Program-made: the position numbers and the translations under genes
Shown: positions 34,046 to 42,369 of the stretch, in pieces
Layout: every line of letters starts with the position of its first letter
How positions within the stretch are numbered: position 1 is the first letter of the stretch
Assembly (NCBI GenBank): GCA_013177935.1
Contig: JABLXZ010000003.1
Location: 124,001-188,000 of the forward strand
Direction of reading: 5' to 3'
Length of the DNA stretch: 64,000 nt
Source of the DNA: a candidate division WOR-3 bacterium
GTDB taxonomy: Bacteria > Hydrothermota > Tepidihabitantia > Tepidihabitantales > Tepidihabitantaceae
The notes under the pieces: generated by a model
Database searches by the model: none
Told to the model about the DNA's origin: nothing
Seen by the model: the letters and a program-made list of their open reading frames with translations, nothing else

Positions 34046-35824
34046 ATGTGGTTTGGTGATTTTGACCTGTCCGACGAGGAAGCAAAACCCCGAGGCCGTG
34101 CGGTAGAGTATCTGCGCCGGCTCTGGCCCTTTTTCTCTCCTTATCGGGGTCGGATAATCGGTTCCGGAATTTTGCTATTGGTTGCCAGTGGACTGGGGCT
34201 AATTGGCCCGATTCTGTTCAGGCGAGCAATTGATGTCAATCTGAGTCAGGGTGATTTTAAGGGACTGGCACTGACTTCGGTTTTATATCTTGTAACACAG
34301 GTGGCGATACTTTTTGCCACCTATTTTCAAATGGTGTGGCTTGCGTATGTTGGAGAAAGAGGTGCGGCTAATTTAAAGGAAAGGCTTTTTGAGCACATCC
34401 TTAAATTACCGATGCGGTTTTTTGACCGGATGCCGAGCGGTAAGTTGATTTCCCGGGTGGAGAGCGATACTGAGGCGCTGAAGATGCTTTTTACCAGAAC
34501 TTCAGTAATGATGGTGCAGAGCTTCTTGATGGTGTTGGGGATGAGTGTGGTGATGGCGGTGATTGATTGGCGTTTGTTTCTTTTGATTGCGGCACTGTTA
34601 CCTCCTTTTGTCATTGCGTTCTGGTTGTTTCAAAAGAAGGTAAGACCGGTTTATATCAGTGTGCGCCGGACGGTCGCCGATATCAACAATTTAGTTCTTG
34701 AGACTTTAAAGGGGTTGCCGGTGGTTCAGGTTTTCGGTCAGGAGCGGCGGTTTGCCCAAAAGATGGACGATTTAAATCGGCTTAAATTCCGCCAGGAGTT
34801 ACGGGCGCAGTGGCTCTGGTATCTGGTGTGGTTTCTGGTTGATTTTGGCGAGGTGGCGGGGATTGTGCTGGTGTTAAGTGTCGGGGGGATTTGGGCGCTC
34901 AAAGGTGGATTGACGCTCGGGACGCTGGTGCTTTTTGTTTCTTACATCAGCCGGTTGTTTGCCCCTTTGCGTTCGATATCGGACCAGATTAATTTGATGC
35001 AAAGGGCATTTGCTTCTGCGGAACGGACAATTGAAGTTCTTGACCAGGAACTGGAACCGAAAGGAAAGGTCCAGGATGTTTTGCATTTAAGAGAAGGGGT
35101 AGTTTTTGAGCGGGTGAGTTTTGCCTATGATGAGGAGCCGGTGTTGAAGGATATCAACCTGAAGATTCGGAAAGGGGAGAAGGTGGCACTGGTTGGTGAA
35201 ACGGGTGGCGGTAAAACATCGATTGTCAACCTGCTCTTAAAGTTTTATGTGCCGCAAACGGGCCGAATAACCTTTGACGGAGTTGACCTGAATGAGATTG
35301 ACAATTGGACACTACGCCGCTCGATAGGGTTTGTGCCGCAGGAGGTGATAGTGTTTCCGGGTACAGTGCTGGACAATCTGCGGATGTTTGACGAAACGAT
35401 ACCGGCGGAGCAGGTTAAAAAGGCGGCGGCACGGGTACGCATCGATGAGGTTATTAAGCGGTTTCCCAATGGTTACGATACGGTGCTTGCCGAAGGCGGG
35501 ATAAACTTTTCGCTGGGTGAAAGACAGCTTTTAGCATTTGCGCGGGCACTGGTGCGGGACCCAGAACTTTTGATTCTCGATGAGGCGACATCGTCGGTTG
35601 ACCCGCAAACCGAAGCGTTGATTCAGGAGGGGTTGCGGGAACTGCTCGCGGGCCGGACCGCGATTATTGTTGCACACCGGTTGGTAACGGTGCAGATGGC
35701 GGACCGTATCGTCGTTGTTCACCGGGGGCAAATTGCGGAGGAGGGCAAGCATGAGGAGCTACTGGCGCGGGGCGGGGTTTATTCCCGGCTTTACCGGTTG
35801 CAGTTCATTGTTGAGGAGGGTTAG
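34046..35824 (+). CDS. ABC exporter subunit 1 (catalytic-Glu half of a heterodimer)
   Basis: 592 residues: six-helix ABC-exporter membrane domain (~30-330) fused to an ATPase domain. Walker A GETGGGKTS (about 390), signature altered to FSLGERQ, Walker B LLILDEATSSVD with the catalytic Glu, and H-loop IVAHRL. The next gene has the complementary pattern, so the pair should form a heterodimer with one working and one degenerate ATP site. Substrate (lipid, peptide or drug) cannot be told. The stop is 3 nt before subunit 2. Confidence 0.9.
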   Translation: MWFGDFDLSDEEAKPRGRAVEYLRRLWPFFSPYRGRIIGSGILLLVASGLGLIGPILFRRAIDVNLSQGDFKGLALTSVLYLVTQVAILFATYFQMVWLAYVGERGAANLKERLFEHILKLPMRFFDRMPSGKLISRVESDTEALKMLFTRTSVMMVQSFLMVLGMSVVMAVIDWRLFLLIAALLPPFVIAFWLFQKKVRPVYISVRRTVADINNLVLETLKGLPVVQVFGQERRFAQKMDDLNRLKFRQELRAQWLWYLVWFLVDFGEVAGIVLVLSVGGIWALKGGLTLGTLVLFVSYISRLFAPLRSISDQINLMQRAFASAERTIEVLDQELEPKGKVQDVLHLREGVVFERVSFAYDEEPVLKDINLKIRKGEKVALVGETGGGKTSIVNLLLKFYVPQTGRITFDGVDLNEIDNWTLRRSIGFVPQEVIVFPGTVLDNLRMFDETIPAEQVKKAAARVRIDEVIKRFPNGYDTVLAEGGINFSLGERQLLAFARALVRDPELLILDEATSSVDPQTEALIQEGLRELLAGRTAIIVAHRLVTVQMADRIVVVHRGQIAEEGKHEELLARGGVYSRLYRLQFIVEEG

Positions 35825-35827
35825 AGG

Positions 35828-37570
35828 ATGGCGCAGCGGCCCAAAAGCGGATTAAGGGTGGTGTTTGACTTCTGGCGCCGGCACAAACTGCTGATACTGG
35901 CGCTGGTTTTTACCACCGTACTGGGTGCAGCGGCTGGCGTGGCATTTCCCTACATACTGCGTTTGATCATTGACGGGATTAAACAGGAGATTACGAGTGG
36001 GAAACTGCTTCATTACTGTGTGCTGTTGGTTTCGTTCGGTGTGTTGCGTGCGGCACTTGACGGGTTCTTACCGTTTCTCCGGGGTAGAACCAATGAACTG
36101 TTTGCCTGGGAGTTTCGCAGCCGGGTATTTCGGGAAATCATTGCCCGGGGCTATCGATTCACCAGCCGGTTTCCTTCGGGGGATGTAATGGAACGGCTGG
36201 ACCACGACATGCAGGAACTTTCCTGGTTTGCCTGCTCGGGGATATTTCGATTCCTCGCCGCATTCCTTTTGGCGCTGTTTACGGTCGTGATGATGATAAA
36301 GATGAATTTACTGTTGACGGTTTTAACGGTAATGCCGGCGAGTCTTGCGGTTATCGGCTGGATGAAGATGGGACCCCAAATATACACCTGGTTTATGAAG
36401 TGGCGCGAGAAGATTGCGGAGATAAACAATCAATTACAGGCGGCGTTTTCCGGTATCCGTCTCGTCAAGGCGTTTGTAATAGAGAAACAGCTGGGTAAAA
36501 AGTTTAATCAAGCGCTGGCAGAAAGGGTCGGGGTTGCGGTCCAGGAGGCAAAGGCAGAGGCAAGGGTTCAGGCGGCTTATATGGCGATTGCCGAAATTGC
36601 GCTGTTGATGGTGCTGTGGGCAGGCGGTATTTTTGTAATTCGTCAGCGGATAACCTTAGGAGAGTTTGTTGCTTTTAATGCCTACCTCTTGATGCTGCTG
36701 GGTCCGATGTTTGATATCGGCAATCTATTTGTGTCCGGGCGAAGGGCAGCGGGTGCGGGTGAGCGAATCGTTGGTCTGATTGAAGCGGAGCCCGAGGTGG
36801 CGATGCGTTCAGGAGTTAAGATGCCGGAACCGGGCGAGTTGAAACTGGAGCGGGTCAGTTTCAATTATGACAACAAGCCGGTGCTCAAAGATGTGACGAT
36901 GGTGTTTCCGCCCGGTAAGAAACTGGGAATTGCCGGCACGGTTGGTTCGGGCAAAAGCACGGTGCTGTATTTATTGATGCGGCTGATTGACCCTACCCGG
37001 GGCAGTGTCCTTTTGAATGGCAAGGATATTAGGGAGTACAATTTTGAGGAGTATCGAAGGCTTTTCGGTTATGCCCCTCAGGAACCGACCCTTTTTTCCG
37101 ACACATTGAAGAACAACATTCGGTTCGGGCGTGAGGTCAGTGATGAGGAGTTGCGTCAGGTGGTGGCGATGGCACAGTTGACCGATGTTGTGGCGGAGTT
37201 GCCCCGGGGTATTGATGAAATGCTGGGTGAGAGAGGCAGCGGTCTTTCCGGCGGACAGAAGGCGCGGGTTGCCATTGCCCGGGCGCTGGTCAATATGCCG
37301 CCAATTCTGGTACTGGACGATGTTACGGCAGCGCTGGATGCTGACACCGAGCGGGAGTTGCTCCAGCGGCTGTTTGAAGCGGTTAAGGACCGGACTTTGA
37401 TTGTTGTATCGCATCGGCTGGCGGTGCTTGCGGCTTGCGATTACATCTATATGCTGGACCAGGGTGAGGTGAAAGAGGCGGGCAAGCACGATGAACTGCT
37501 GATGCGCAGAGGGCTTTACTGGCGGATTTATCAGCGTCAGTTGATTACCGAGGAACTGGAAAAAATTTAA
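35828..37570 (+). CDS. ABC exporter subunit 2 (degenerate Walker B half)
   Basis: 580 residues, same fold as subunit 1. Walker A GTVGSGKST (about 375), intact signature LSGGQKARVAIARAL, but Walker B ILVLDDVTAALD carries Asp in place of the catalytic Glu; H-loop VVSHRL. Paired with subunit 1 (Glu present, signature SLGER), this gives one consensus site (subunit 1 Walker motifs with subunit 2 LSGGQ) and one non-hydrolysing site, the TM287/288 arrangement. Ends 2 nt before the convergent DHS-like gene. Confidence 0.9.
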   Translation: MAQRPKSGLRVVFDFWRRHKLLILALVFTTVLGAAAGVAFPYILRLIIDGIKQEITSGKLLHYCVLLVSFGVLRAALDGFLPFLRGRTNELFAWEFRSRVFREIIARGYRFTSRFPSGDVMERLDHDMQELSWFACSGIFRFLAAFLLALFTVVMMIKMNLLLTVLTVMPASLAVIGWMKMGPQIYTWFMKWREKIAEINNQLQAAFSGIRLVKAFVIEKQLGKKFNQALAERVGVAVQEAKAEARVQAAYMAIAEIALLMVLWAGGIFVIRQRITLGEFVAFNAYLLMLLGPMFDIGNLFVSGRRAAGAGERIVGLIEAEPEVAMRSGVKMPEPGELKLERVSFNYDNKPVLKDVTMVFPPGKKLGIAGTVGSGKSTVLYLLMRLIDPTRGSVLLNGKDIREYNFEEYRRLFGYAPQEPTLFSDTLKNNIRFGREVSDEELRQVVAMAQLTDVVAELPRGIDEMLGERGSGLSGGQKARVAIARALVNMPPILVLDDVTAALDADTERELLQRLFEAVKDRTLIVVSHRLAVLAACDYIYMLDQGEVKEAGKHDELLMRRGLYWRIYQRQLITEELEKI

Positions 37571-37572
37571 GT

Positions 37573-38739
37573 TTAAATCCGGGAGTGGCTGAAAAACTCT
37601 TTTTTCAACCTTTCCATCAATTCCGGTCTCCGGTCGTAGAGGCGACGGAGTTTGCGCGGTTTGTGTTTGGCAAGGGCGTAGGCGGTTAAAAGCGGCAGGG
37701 CAACCGTACTATCAAGGTAGCAGACAACCGCATCCGGTAACCGGTTCGGGTCAACCTTTCCCCAGGATACCGCTTCGTGGGGTGTGGCGCCGGAAAGTCC
37801 GCCGGTGTCAGGCCGAGCATCGGTGAACTGGATAAAGTAGTCCTGACCGACATCGCGTAGCATCAGAATCTCCTGAATCTGGGGTTCGGTTTGAAGCATA
37901 AAGTTCTTGGGCGAGCCCCCTCCAATTAAAAGGACACCGGATTCACCGCCCGAGCGTTTGGCGTAAAGTACATAAGAGGTGGTTTCATTGACATCGATTG
38001 AAGGGTTGATGCGCAACTTTAAACCTTTCAGTTCCAGACCGGCGATGTTCATTCCGATTGTAGAGTCACCGGGCGAACTGGTGTGGATGGGCACACCACA
38101 GCGGTAAGCCGCAGCAAGGACACTGACATCCTTGTTGCCGGTCTTTTCCTCCCATTCGGCGGCGTATCTCCCCAGAAGGTAGTAGAACTCAGCGGTACCC
38201 ATCTCCTTTTGAAATTCGGGCTGAACCAGAATCCCGCGCAGAATTTCATCGGTGGCGCACAAACAGTCGGTGTACCCTAAGAAGATGTCGTAAATTCTCA
38301 CCACATCGTTTTTTCGCAAATCGGCGTCGTTGACCGCAGGTGAACCGACATAAAGCGGAAAGTTGAAGGCGAAATGGAGGTCGTGATACATATTGGCGCC
38401 GGTGGCAACAATCCAGTCAACAAAACCGGCTTTAATCAATGGTATGATGCAGGATGGTCCTAAACCGGCAGGGGTCAGGGCACCAGCAAGCGACATTCCG
38501 ACAATGGTTTTCGGACCAAGCATCTTTTTGGTAAAAAGTTCGCAAGCCTGCCGTAATCGGGCCGAGTTGTAGGCAAGGAAAGTCTCGTCAATCAGGTCGG
38601 TCAGTTTCTCTTTGCCGGTGATGGCAGGGGGAAGGATGCGTTTGCCCGAAAGATAGAGCTTTTTGTGGGGGCAGCGCCTTTTGCGCAGCCAGTCGGGCAA
38701 TTCACTCAGGTTTTCCCGAAACCGGTAATTTTTCTTCAT
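37573..38739 (-). CDS. Deoxyhypusine synthase-like enzyme (possible homospermidine synthase)
   Basis: 388 residues. NAD-binding [12 protein letters not shown] near residue 80, [13 protein letters not shown], the catalytic region [13 protein letters not shown], and the reactive lysine in [14 protein letters not shown] near residue 285. In archaea and eukaryotes this family moves an aminobutyl group from spermidine to eIF5A. Bacterial members lack that target and several make homospermidine or related polyamines. It lies 9 nt downstream of ornithine decarboxylase with GGAGG before the ATG, so polyamine synthesis from putrescine is the likeliest role. Confidence 0.85.
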   Translation of the reverse strand: MKKNYRFRENLSELPDWLRKRRCPHKKLYLSGKRILPPAITGKEKLTDLIDETFLAYNSARLRQACELFTKKMLGPKTIVGMSLAGALTPAGLGPSCIIPLIKAGFVDWIVATGANMYHDLHFAFNFPLYVGSPAVNDADLRKNDVVRIYDIFLGYTDCLCATDEILRGILVQPEFQKEMGTAEFYYLLGRYAAEWEEKTGNKDVSVLAAAYRCGVPIHTSSPGDSTIGMNIAGLELKGLKLRINPSIDVNETTSYVLYAKRSGGESGVLLIGGGSPKNFMLQTEPQIQEILMLRDVGQDYFIQFTDARPDTGGLSGATPHEAVSWGKVDPNRLPDAVVCYLDSTVALPLLTAYALAKHKPRKLRRLYDRRPELMERLKKEFFSHSRI

Positions 38740-38748
38740 ACTACCTCC

Positions 38749-39894
38749 TCAGGGTACAACGACAGTCTTTGCCGGCGGAATGCCGTTGAAACTGGTGGCG
38801 TGGGTTATTGAGTAGGCGCCGATATTGCGGGCGAATACCAGATCACCCAGTTCCAGTTCGGGTAGTTCTTCTGCCGGCGAGATGATGTCAAGGGAGTCGC
38901 AAGTTGGTCCGGCGAGTGTGGTCAGCTGGGTCGGTCCTTTCTTCAGGGCTTCAAACTGGTATTTGCAGTGGTCAAAAATTGTTCCGGAGAGAGCACCGTA
39001 AACCCCGTCGTCAAGATAGTACCAGTGTTTGTTGTTGCGAATCGACTTGCCAATAACCGACATCACGAGAATGCCCGCCGGTCCGATGAGCACCCGTCCT
39101 GGTTCAGCGATGATGCGGATTTCCGGGTCAAACAGTCGCGCCAGTTCCATATTAAGCGCCGGAGCCATTTCAGCAAACCAGTCTTCATCGGAGTCAAAAT
39201 GACGGATGGGGAAGCCGCCGCCGATGTCAATGATTGTTAATTTGAGCCCCTTTTTGTCGGCTTCGCTGAGAATCATTTTAGCAAGTTCCAGGGCTTCAAG
39301 GTAGTTGTTACCGTAGGTGCACTGGGAACCGACATGGAAGGCGATGCCCACCGGTTCCAGTCCCAGTTTGCGCGCCTTGAGCAGATAGGGAACGGCATCG
39401 GTAATCTCAGCCCCGAACTTGAGCGACAGTTCCACAACCGAGCCGACATTAGGGACCTTGATGCGGACAAGGACCCGGGCACGCGGCGCATAGCGGGCGA
39501 TTTTGGCGAGTTCGTATTCGGAGTCGAAGGTCATCAGATTTACCCCGCGGCGCCGGGCGAACTGAATTGCTTCGGTGCGTTTTATCGTGTTGGCGAAAAT
39601 CAGTTTTTCCGGTTTCACGCCCGCGGCAAGGACGAGTTCAATTTCAGGTTCGGATGCGACATCAAAGCCACAGCCGTGCTGGGCAAGGAGTTTTATCACT
39701 TCGGGGGTGGGGTTTGCTTTTACCGCATAAAACGGTTCAACTCGGGGCAGGAGTTTGCGGAAACGATTGAGCTGGGCAAGGAGCAGGGTGCGACTGATGA
39801 TGAAGAGCGGTGTGCCATGTTTTTTTGCAAGTCCGGGCAGGGCGGTCCGGAGTTTCTTGATGTAGGTTTTGGTGTTGTTACTGAATTTATTCAC
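38749..39894 (-). CDS. Ornithine decarboxylase, PLP fold III
   Basis: 381 residues. PLP lysine in FYAVKANP near residue 57, HVGSQ, glycine-rich IDIGGGFP, PGR, and the substrate-side cysteine in GPTCDSLD. GPTCDSLD and the length fit ornithine (or ornithine/lysine) decarboxylase rather than diaminopimelate decarboxylase. The product, putrescine, would feed the DHS-like enzyme encoded 9 nt downstream. The start is GTG, placed 6 nt after a -10 box (leaderless), with the promoter at the very end of the preceding alcohol dehydrogenase gene. Confidence 0.85.
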   Translation of the reverse strand: MNKFSNNTKTYIKKLRTALPGLAKKHGTPLFIISRTLLLAQLNRFRKLLPRVEPFYAVKANPTPEVIKLLAQHGCGFDVASEPEIELVLAAGVKPEKLIFANTIKRTEAIQFARRRGVNLMTFDSEYELAKIARYAPRARVLVRIKVPNVGSVVELSLKFGAEITDAVPYLLKARKLGLEPVGIAFHVGSQCTYGNNYLEALELAKMILSEADKKGLKLTIIDIGGGFPIRHFDSDEDWFAEMAPALNMELARLFDPEIRIIAEPGRVLIGPAGILVMSVIGKSIRNNKHWYYLDDGVYGALSGTIFDHCKYQFEALKKGPTQLTTLAGPTCDSLDIISPAEELPELELGDLVFARNIGAYSITHATSFNGIPPAKTVVVP

Positions 39895-39900
39895 GCCACA

Positions 39901-39928
39901 ATTATTGTTGATTCATTTCCTCAGTCAA
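39901..39928 (-). promoter_or_regulatory. Promoter of polyamine operon (leaderless GTG)
   Basis: TTGACT, 16 nt, AATAAT; 6 nt to GTG. The -35 overlaps the stop codon of the alcohol dehydrogenase gene. Confidence 0.7.
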
Positions 39929-40974
39929 GAATGGTCATTTTCGAGTGTTAATACCGCGGCACCGGGTAACAGGCTTTTTTTAACCGCAATCAGCGCTTCG
40001 TTTGCCTGATGCAGGGAAAAGGTGGTGACCGTTGTTTTTAACGGAACTTCGGCAGCGAGGCGGAGCAGGTCAATGACATCTTGACGGGTGCTGTTGGCAA
40101 CAGAGCGAATGGTGCGTTCGTGATAGAGGAGTGCGTAGTCAAAGGATGGAATCGGGCTCATATGGATGCCGGCAAGGGTGAGAGTGCCACCTGGTTTGAG
40201 ATGGGTCAGGGCGATGGGGACAAGTTCACCCGCCGGGGCAAAGATGATATCGGCATCAACTTTAAAGGGCGGTGCTTCCTGCGCGGTGCCGACCCAGTCC
40301 GCGCCTAACTGCCGGGCGTGTTCTTGATGAAGCGGGGCGCGGGTGAAGACCGCCGTGGTGCAACCCCAGTATTTGAGAATTTGCAGGCAGATGTGCGCCG
40401 AGGCACCAAATCCGTAAAGGGCGAGGGCAAGATGGTTAAGTGAGTTCGGCTCAGGATAGGCGCCGGGCAAAATGTTAAATTGCAGGGCAAGGCGTAAGGC
40501 GCGATAGCCAATCACACCGGCACAGAGAAGAGGGGCAGCGGTAACCGGGTTGAGGTTTTCGGGCAGGGGATAGCAGTAGCCCGAACGGACCAGAGTGTAT
40601 TCGGCATAGCCACCATCGTTGTGAAAGCCGGTGAAGCGGATTTTTTCGCAAAGGTTTTCCCTGCCCTGCCGGCAGTAAGAACATTCACCGCAGGTTGAGG
40701 CAAGCCAGGGGATACCAACGGTTGTGCCAATGGGCGGAGAATTAACACCCGGACCGAGTTTGTCAACGATACCGACAATCTCGTGGCCCACGGTTAAAGG
40801 GAGTCGGGGTAGTTTCAGGTCACCTTCGATTTCATGGAGGTCGGTGTGGCAGACGCCGCAGGACAAAACACGAACCCGGATTTGACCGGGGTCTGGTTCC
40901 GGAATGGGGATGTCAAGCAGTTGCAAAGGCCTGGTTTCAACCGGTGCCTGATGCACGAGCCGCATTGCCCGCAT
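39925..40974 (-). CDS. Zinc-dependent alcohol dehydrogenase (MDR family)
   Basis: 349 residues. Catalytic-zinc motifs SCGVCHTD and TVGHEIVG; structural-zinc cysteines in CGECSYCRQGRENLC; Rossmann region ALYGFGASAHICLQIL. It oxidises alcohols or reduces aldehydes with NAD(P); substrate not predictable. Two ATGs lie near the N-terminus (MRAMRL); the first fits the promoter. Divergent from the DsrE gene with an 82-bp gap. Confidence 0.88.
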   Translation of the reverse strand: MRAMRLVHQAPVETRPLQLLDIPIPEPDPGQIRVRVLSCGVCHTDLHEIEGDLKLPRLPLTVGHEIVGIVDKLGPGVNSPPIGTTVGIPWLASTCGECSYCRQGRENLCEKIRFTGFHNDGGYAEYTLVRSGYCYPLPENLNPVTAAPLLCAGVIGYRALRLALQFNILPGAYPEPNSLNHLALALYGFGASAHICLQILKYWGCTTAVFTRAPLHQEHARQLGADWVGTAQEAPPFKVDADIIFAPAGELVPIALTHLKPGGTLTLAGIHMSPIPSFDYALLYHERTIRSVANSTRQDVIDLLRLAAEVPLKTTVTTFSLHQANEALIAVKKSLLPGAAVLTLENDHS

Positions 40975-40981
40975 AGAAATT

Positions 40982-41009
40982 ATTAAACTGGAAAATCTGG
41001 CGTTGGCAA
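40982..41009 (-). promoter_or_regulatory. Alcohol dehydrogenase promoter (leaderless type)
   Basis: TTGCCA, 16 nt, TTTAAT; the -10 ends 7 nt before the ATG. Confidence 0.55.
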
Positions 41010-41021
41010 GGTTTGTTCTAA

Positions 41022-41050
41022 TTGACGGAGCAAGAGAATTAAAATAGATT
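41022..41050 (+). promoter_or_regulatory. DsrE gene promoter (leaderless type)
   Basis: TTGACG, 17 nt, TAGATT; the -10 ends 6 nt before the ATG. Confidence 0.55.
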
Positions 41051-41056
41051 TATTAT

Positions 41057-41410
41057 ATGGAGAAAAAAAGTGTGGTTCTGTTTGCCATCAGTTCGGACCC
41101 GGTGGTGTTTGCCCATACATTGCTGAATGCGCTTGATATGAAGGAACGGGGCTGGGAGGTGAAGGTGGTGATTGAGGGTGATGCGACCAAGCAGGTTTCG
41201 CTTTTGCGCAATGAGACCAAGCCTTTTGCTAATATCTGGCTGCAGGCAAAGAAGGCGCAGTTGATTGAGGGCGTGTGCCGGGCGTGTGCCCAGAAGAATA
41301 CGGTGGTGCCAGCGGTTGTGGAATAGGGGCTGAAACTCCTTGACGATATGAACGGTCATCCTGCGATTGCCCGATATATTGAAGCCGGGTGCACGGTACT
41401 GGTTTTCTGA
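41057..41410 (+). pseudogene. DsrE-family protein gene interrupted by in-frame amber codon
   Basis: The first 89 codons (FAISSDPVVFAHTLLNALDM, CRACAQKN) match small DsrE/DsrF-like proteins of about 115-120 residues. A TAG at 41324-41326 stops the frame. The same frame then continues for 27 codons with the family's normal C-terminus (GLKLLDDMNGHPAIARYIEA, ending TVLVF and TGA). The family usually has Gln or Glu there, so one base change (CAG to TAG) explains it. Possibilities: a nonsense mutation, an assembly error, suppression, or a functional 89-residue form. The methyltransferase start lies 1 nt after the distal stop. Confidence 0.8.
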
Positions 41411-41411
41411 A

Positions 41412-42059
41412 ATGGCGCAAACTCTGTTTGATGACCAGGCGGAAAAGTATGACGCCTGGTACGATACCAAAGGAAAACTGGCATTTGAAATTGAACTGGC
41501 GGCACTAAAACCTTTACTTGCCGATTTGCCCAAACCCTGGCTTGAGATTGGCGTGGGTAGCGGCAGATTTGCGGAACGGCTGGGAATTGAGACCGGGGTT
41601 GACCCTTCAGAAAAATTGCTGGAGTTTGCCCGAAGGCGCGGGGTACAGGTGTTCTGTGCTTACGGGGAAAACTTGCCGTTTGCAGACGGTACGCTGGGCA
41701 CGGTGTTTCTCTTGACCACCTGGGAGTTTCTTGCCCAACCGCTGGCGGTGTTGAAGGAGATTTATCGGGTGCTGAAGCCGGAAGGCAGACTGGTCAACGG
41801 TTATCTTGACCGAAATGGAAAGTGGGGAATGAGTTATATTGAGAAGGCACGGCAGGGGCACCGGTTGTTTAGACATGCCTGGTTCGATGACTATCAAACG
41901 GTTGTTGGGTTAACCCGGCAGGCGGGTTTTGAGGTCCTGCGTACCGTTTCTACCCTGTTTCAGGGTCCAGGAGAAACGGTCATTATGGAAGAGCCGCAGG
42001 AAGGTTATGTACCCGGAGCCAGTTTTGTTGTGATTGTTGCCCGAAAATTGGCAACTTGA
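41412..42059 (+). CDS. SAM-dependent methyltransferase (type 11)
   Basis: 215 residues from ATG 41412; in-frame codons further upstream overlap the DsrE tail and are not homologous. Motif I LEIGVGSGRFAERL, acidic GVDPSEKLLEFA, motif II-like GENLPFADGTLGTV, and EIYRVLKPEGRLV identify a class I methyltransferase of the UbiE/type 11 group. Substrate unknown. Probably translated by coupling with the DsrE frame. Confidence 0.85.
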   Translation: MAQTLFDDQAEKYDAWYDTKGKLAFEIELAALKPLLADLPKPWLEIGVGSGRFAERLGIETGVDPSEKLLEFARRRGVQVFCAYGENLPFADGTLGTVFLLTTWEFLAQPLAVLKEIYRVLKPEGRLVNGYLDRNGKWGMSYIEKARQGHRLFRHAWFDDYQTVVGLTRQAGFEVLRTVSTLFQGPGETVIMEEPQEGYVPGASFVVIVARKLAT

Positions 42060-42369
42060 GTTGCGCCGGTTGGGCACAGGGTAACTTACAATATTGTAAA
42101 AACTTAATGGATAACCAGAGAAGAGGTTAACGCCAAATGCGCCATGAAGTTTACAGTTTAAGATAGGGGGTTGGTAGAAAGAGTCCCCGGAACGGCCCAG
42201 GGGGTTGTATCTTATTGCTAAATAATTGATTTTTTGTTTGTTATACGAGCGTGAATTTTCTTTCAGGCCCGGCTCTAATATTATATGGGTGATGAAATGC
42301 GCTTTAGTAGTATCAGAATTCGTGCCCGTTTACTATTTTAGAGTCTTGTCAGCACCATTTTCTCTCTGA
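42060..42369. other. 310-bp intergenic region, no gene seen
   Basis: AT-rich spacer between convergent genes. I see only very short open frames and no strong stem-loop, promoter or RNA signature. Confidence 0.5.

Noticed and set aside
41324-41326. TAG reassigned to an amino acid in this organism
   Set aside because: Other genes here end in TAG at natural family termini (for example at 9859 and 13184), so TAG is a working stop.
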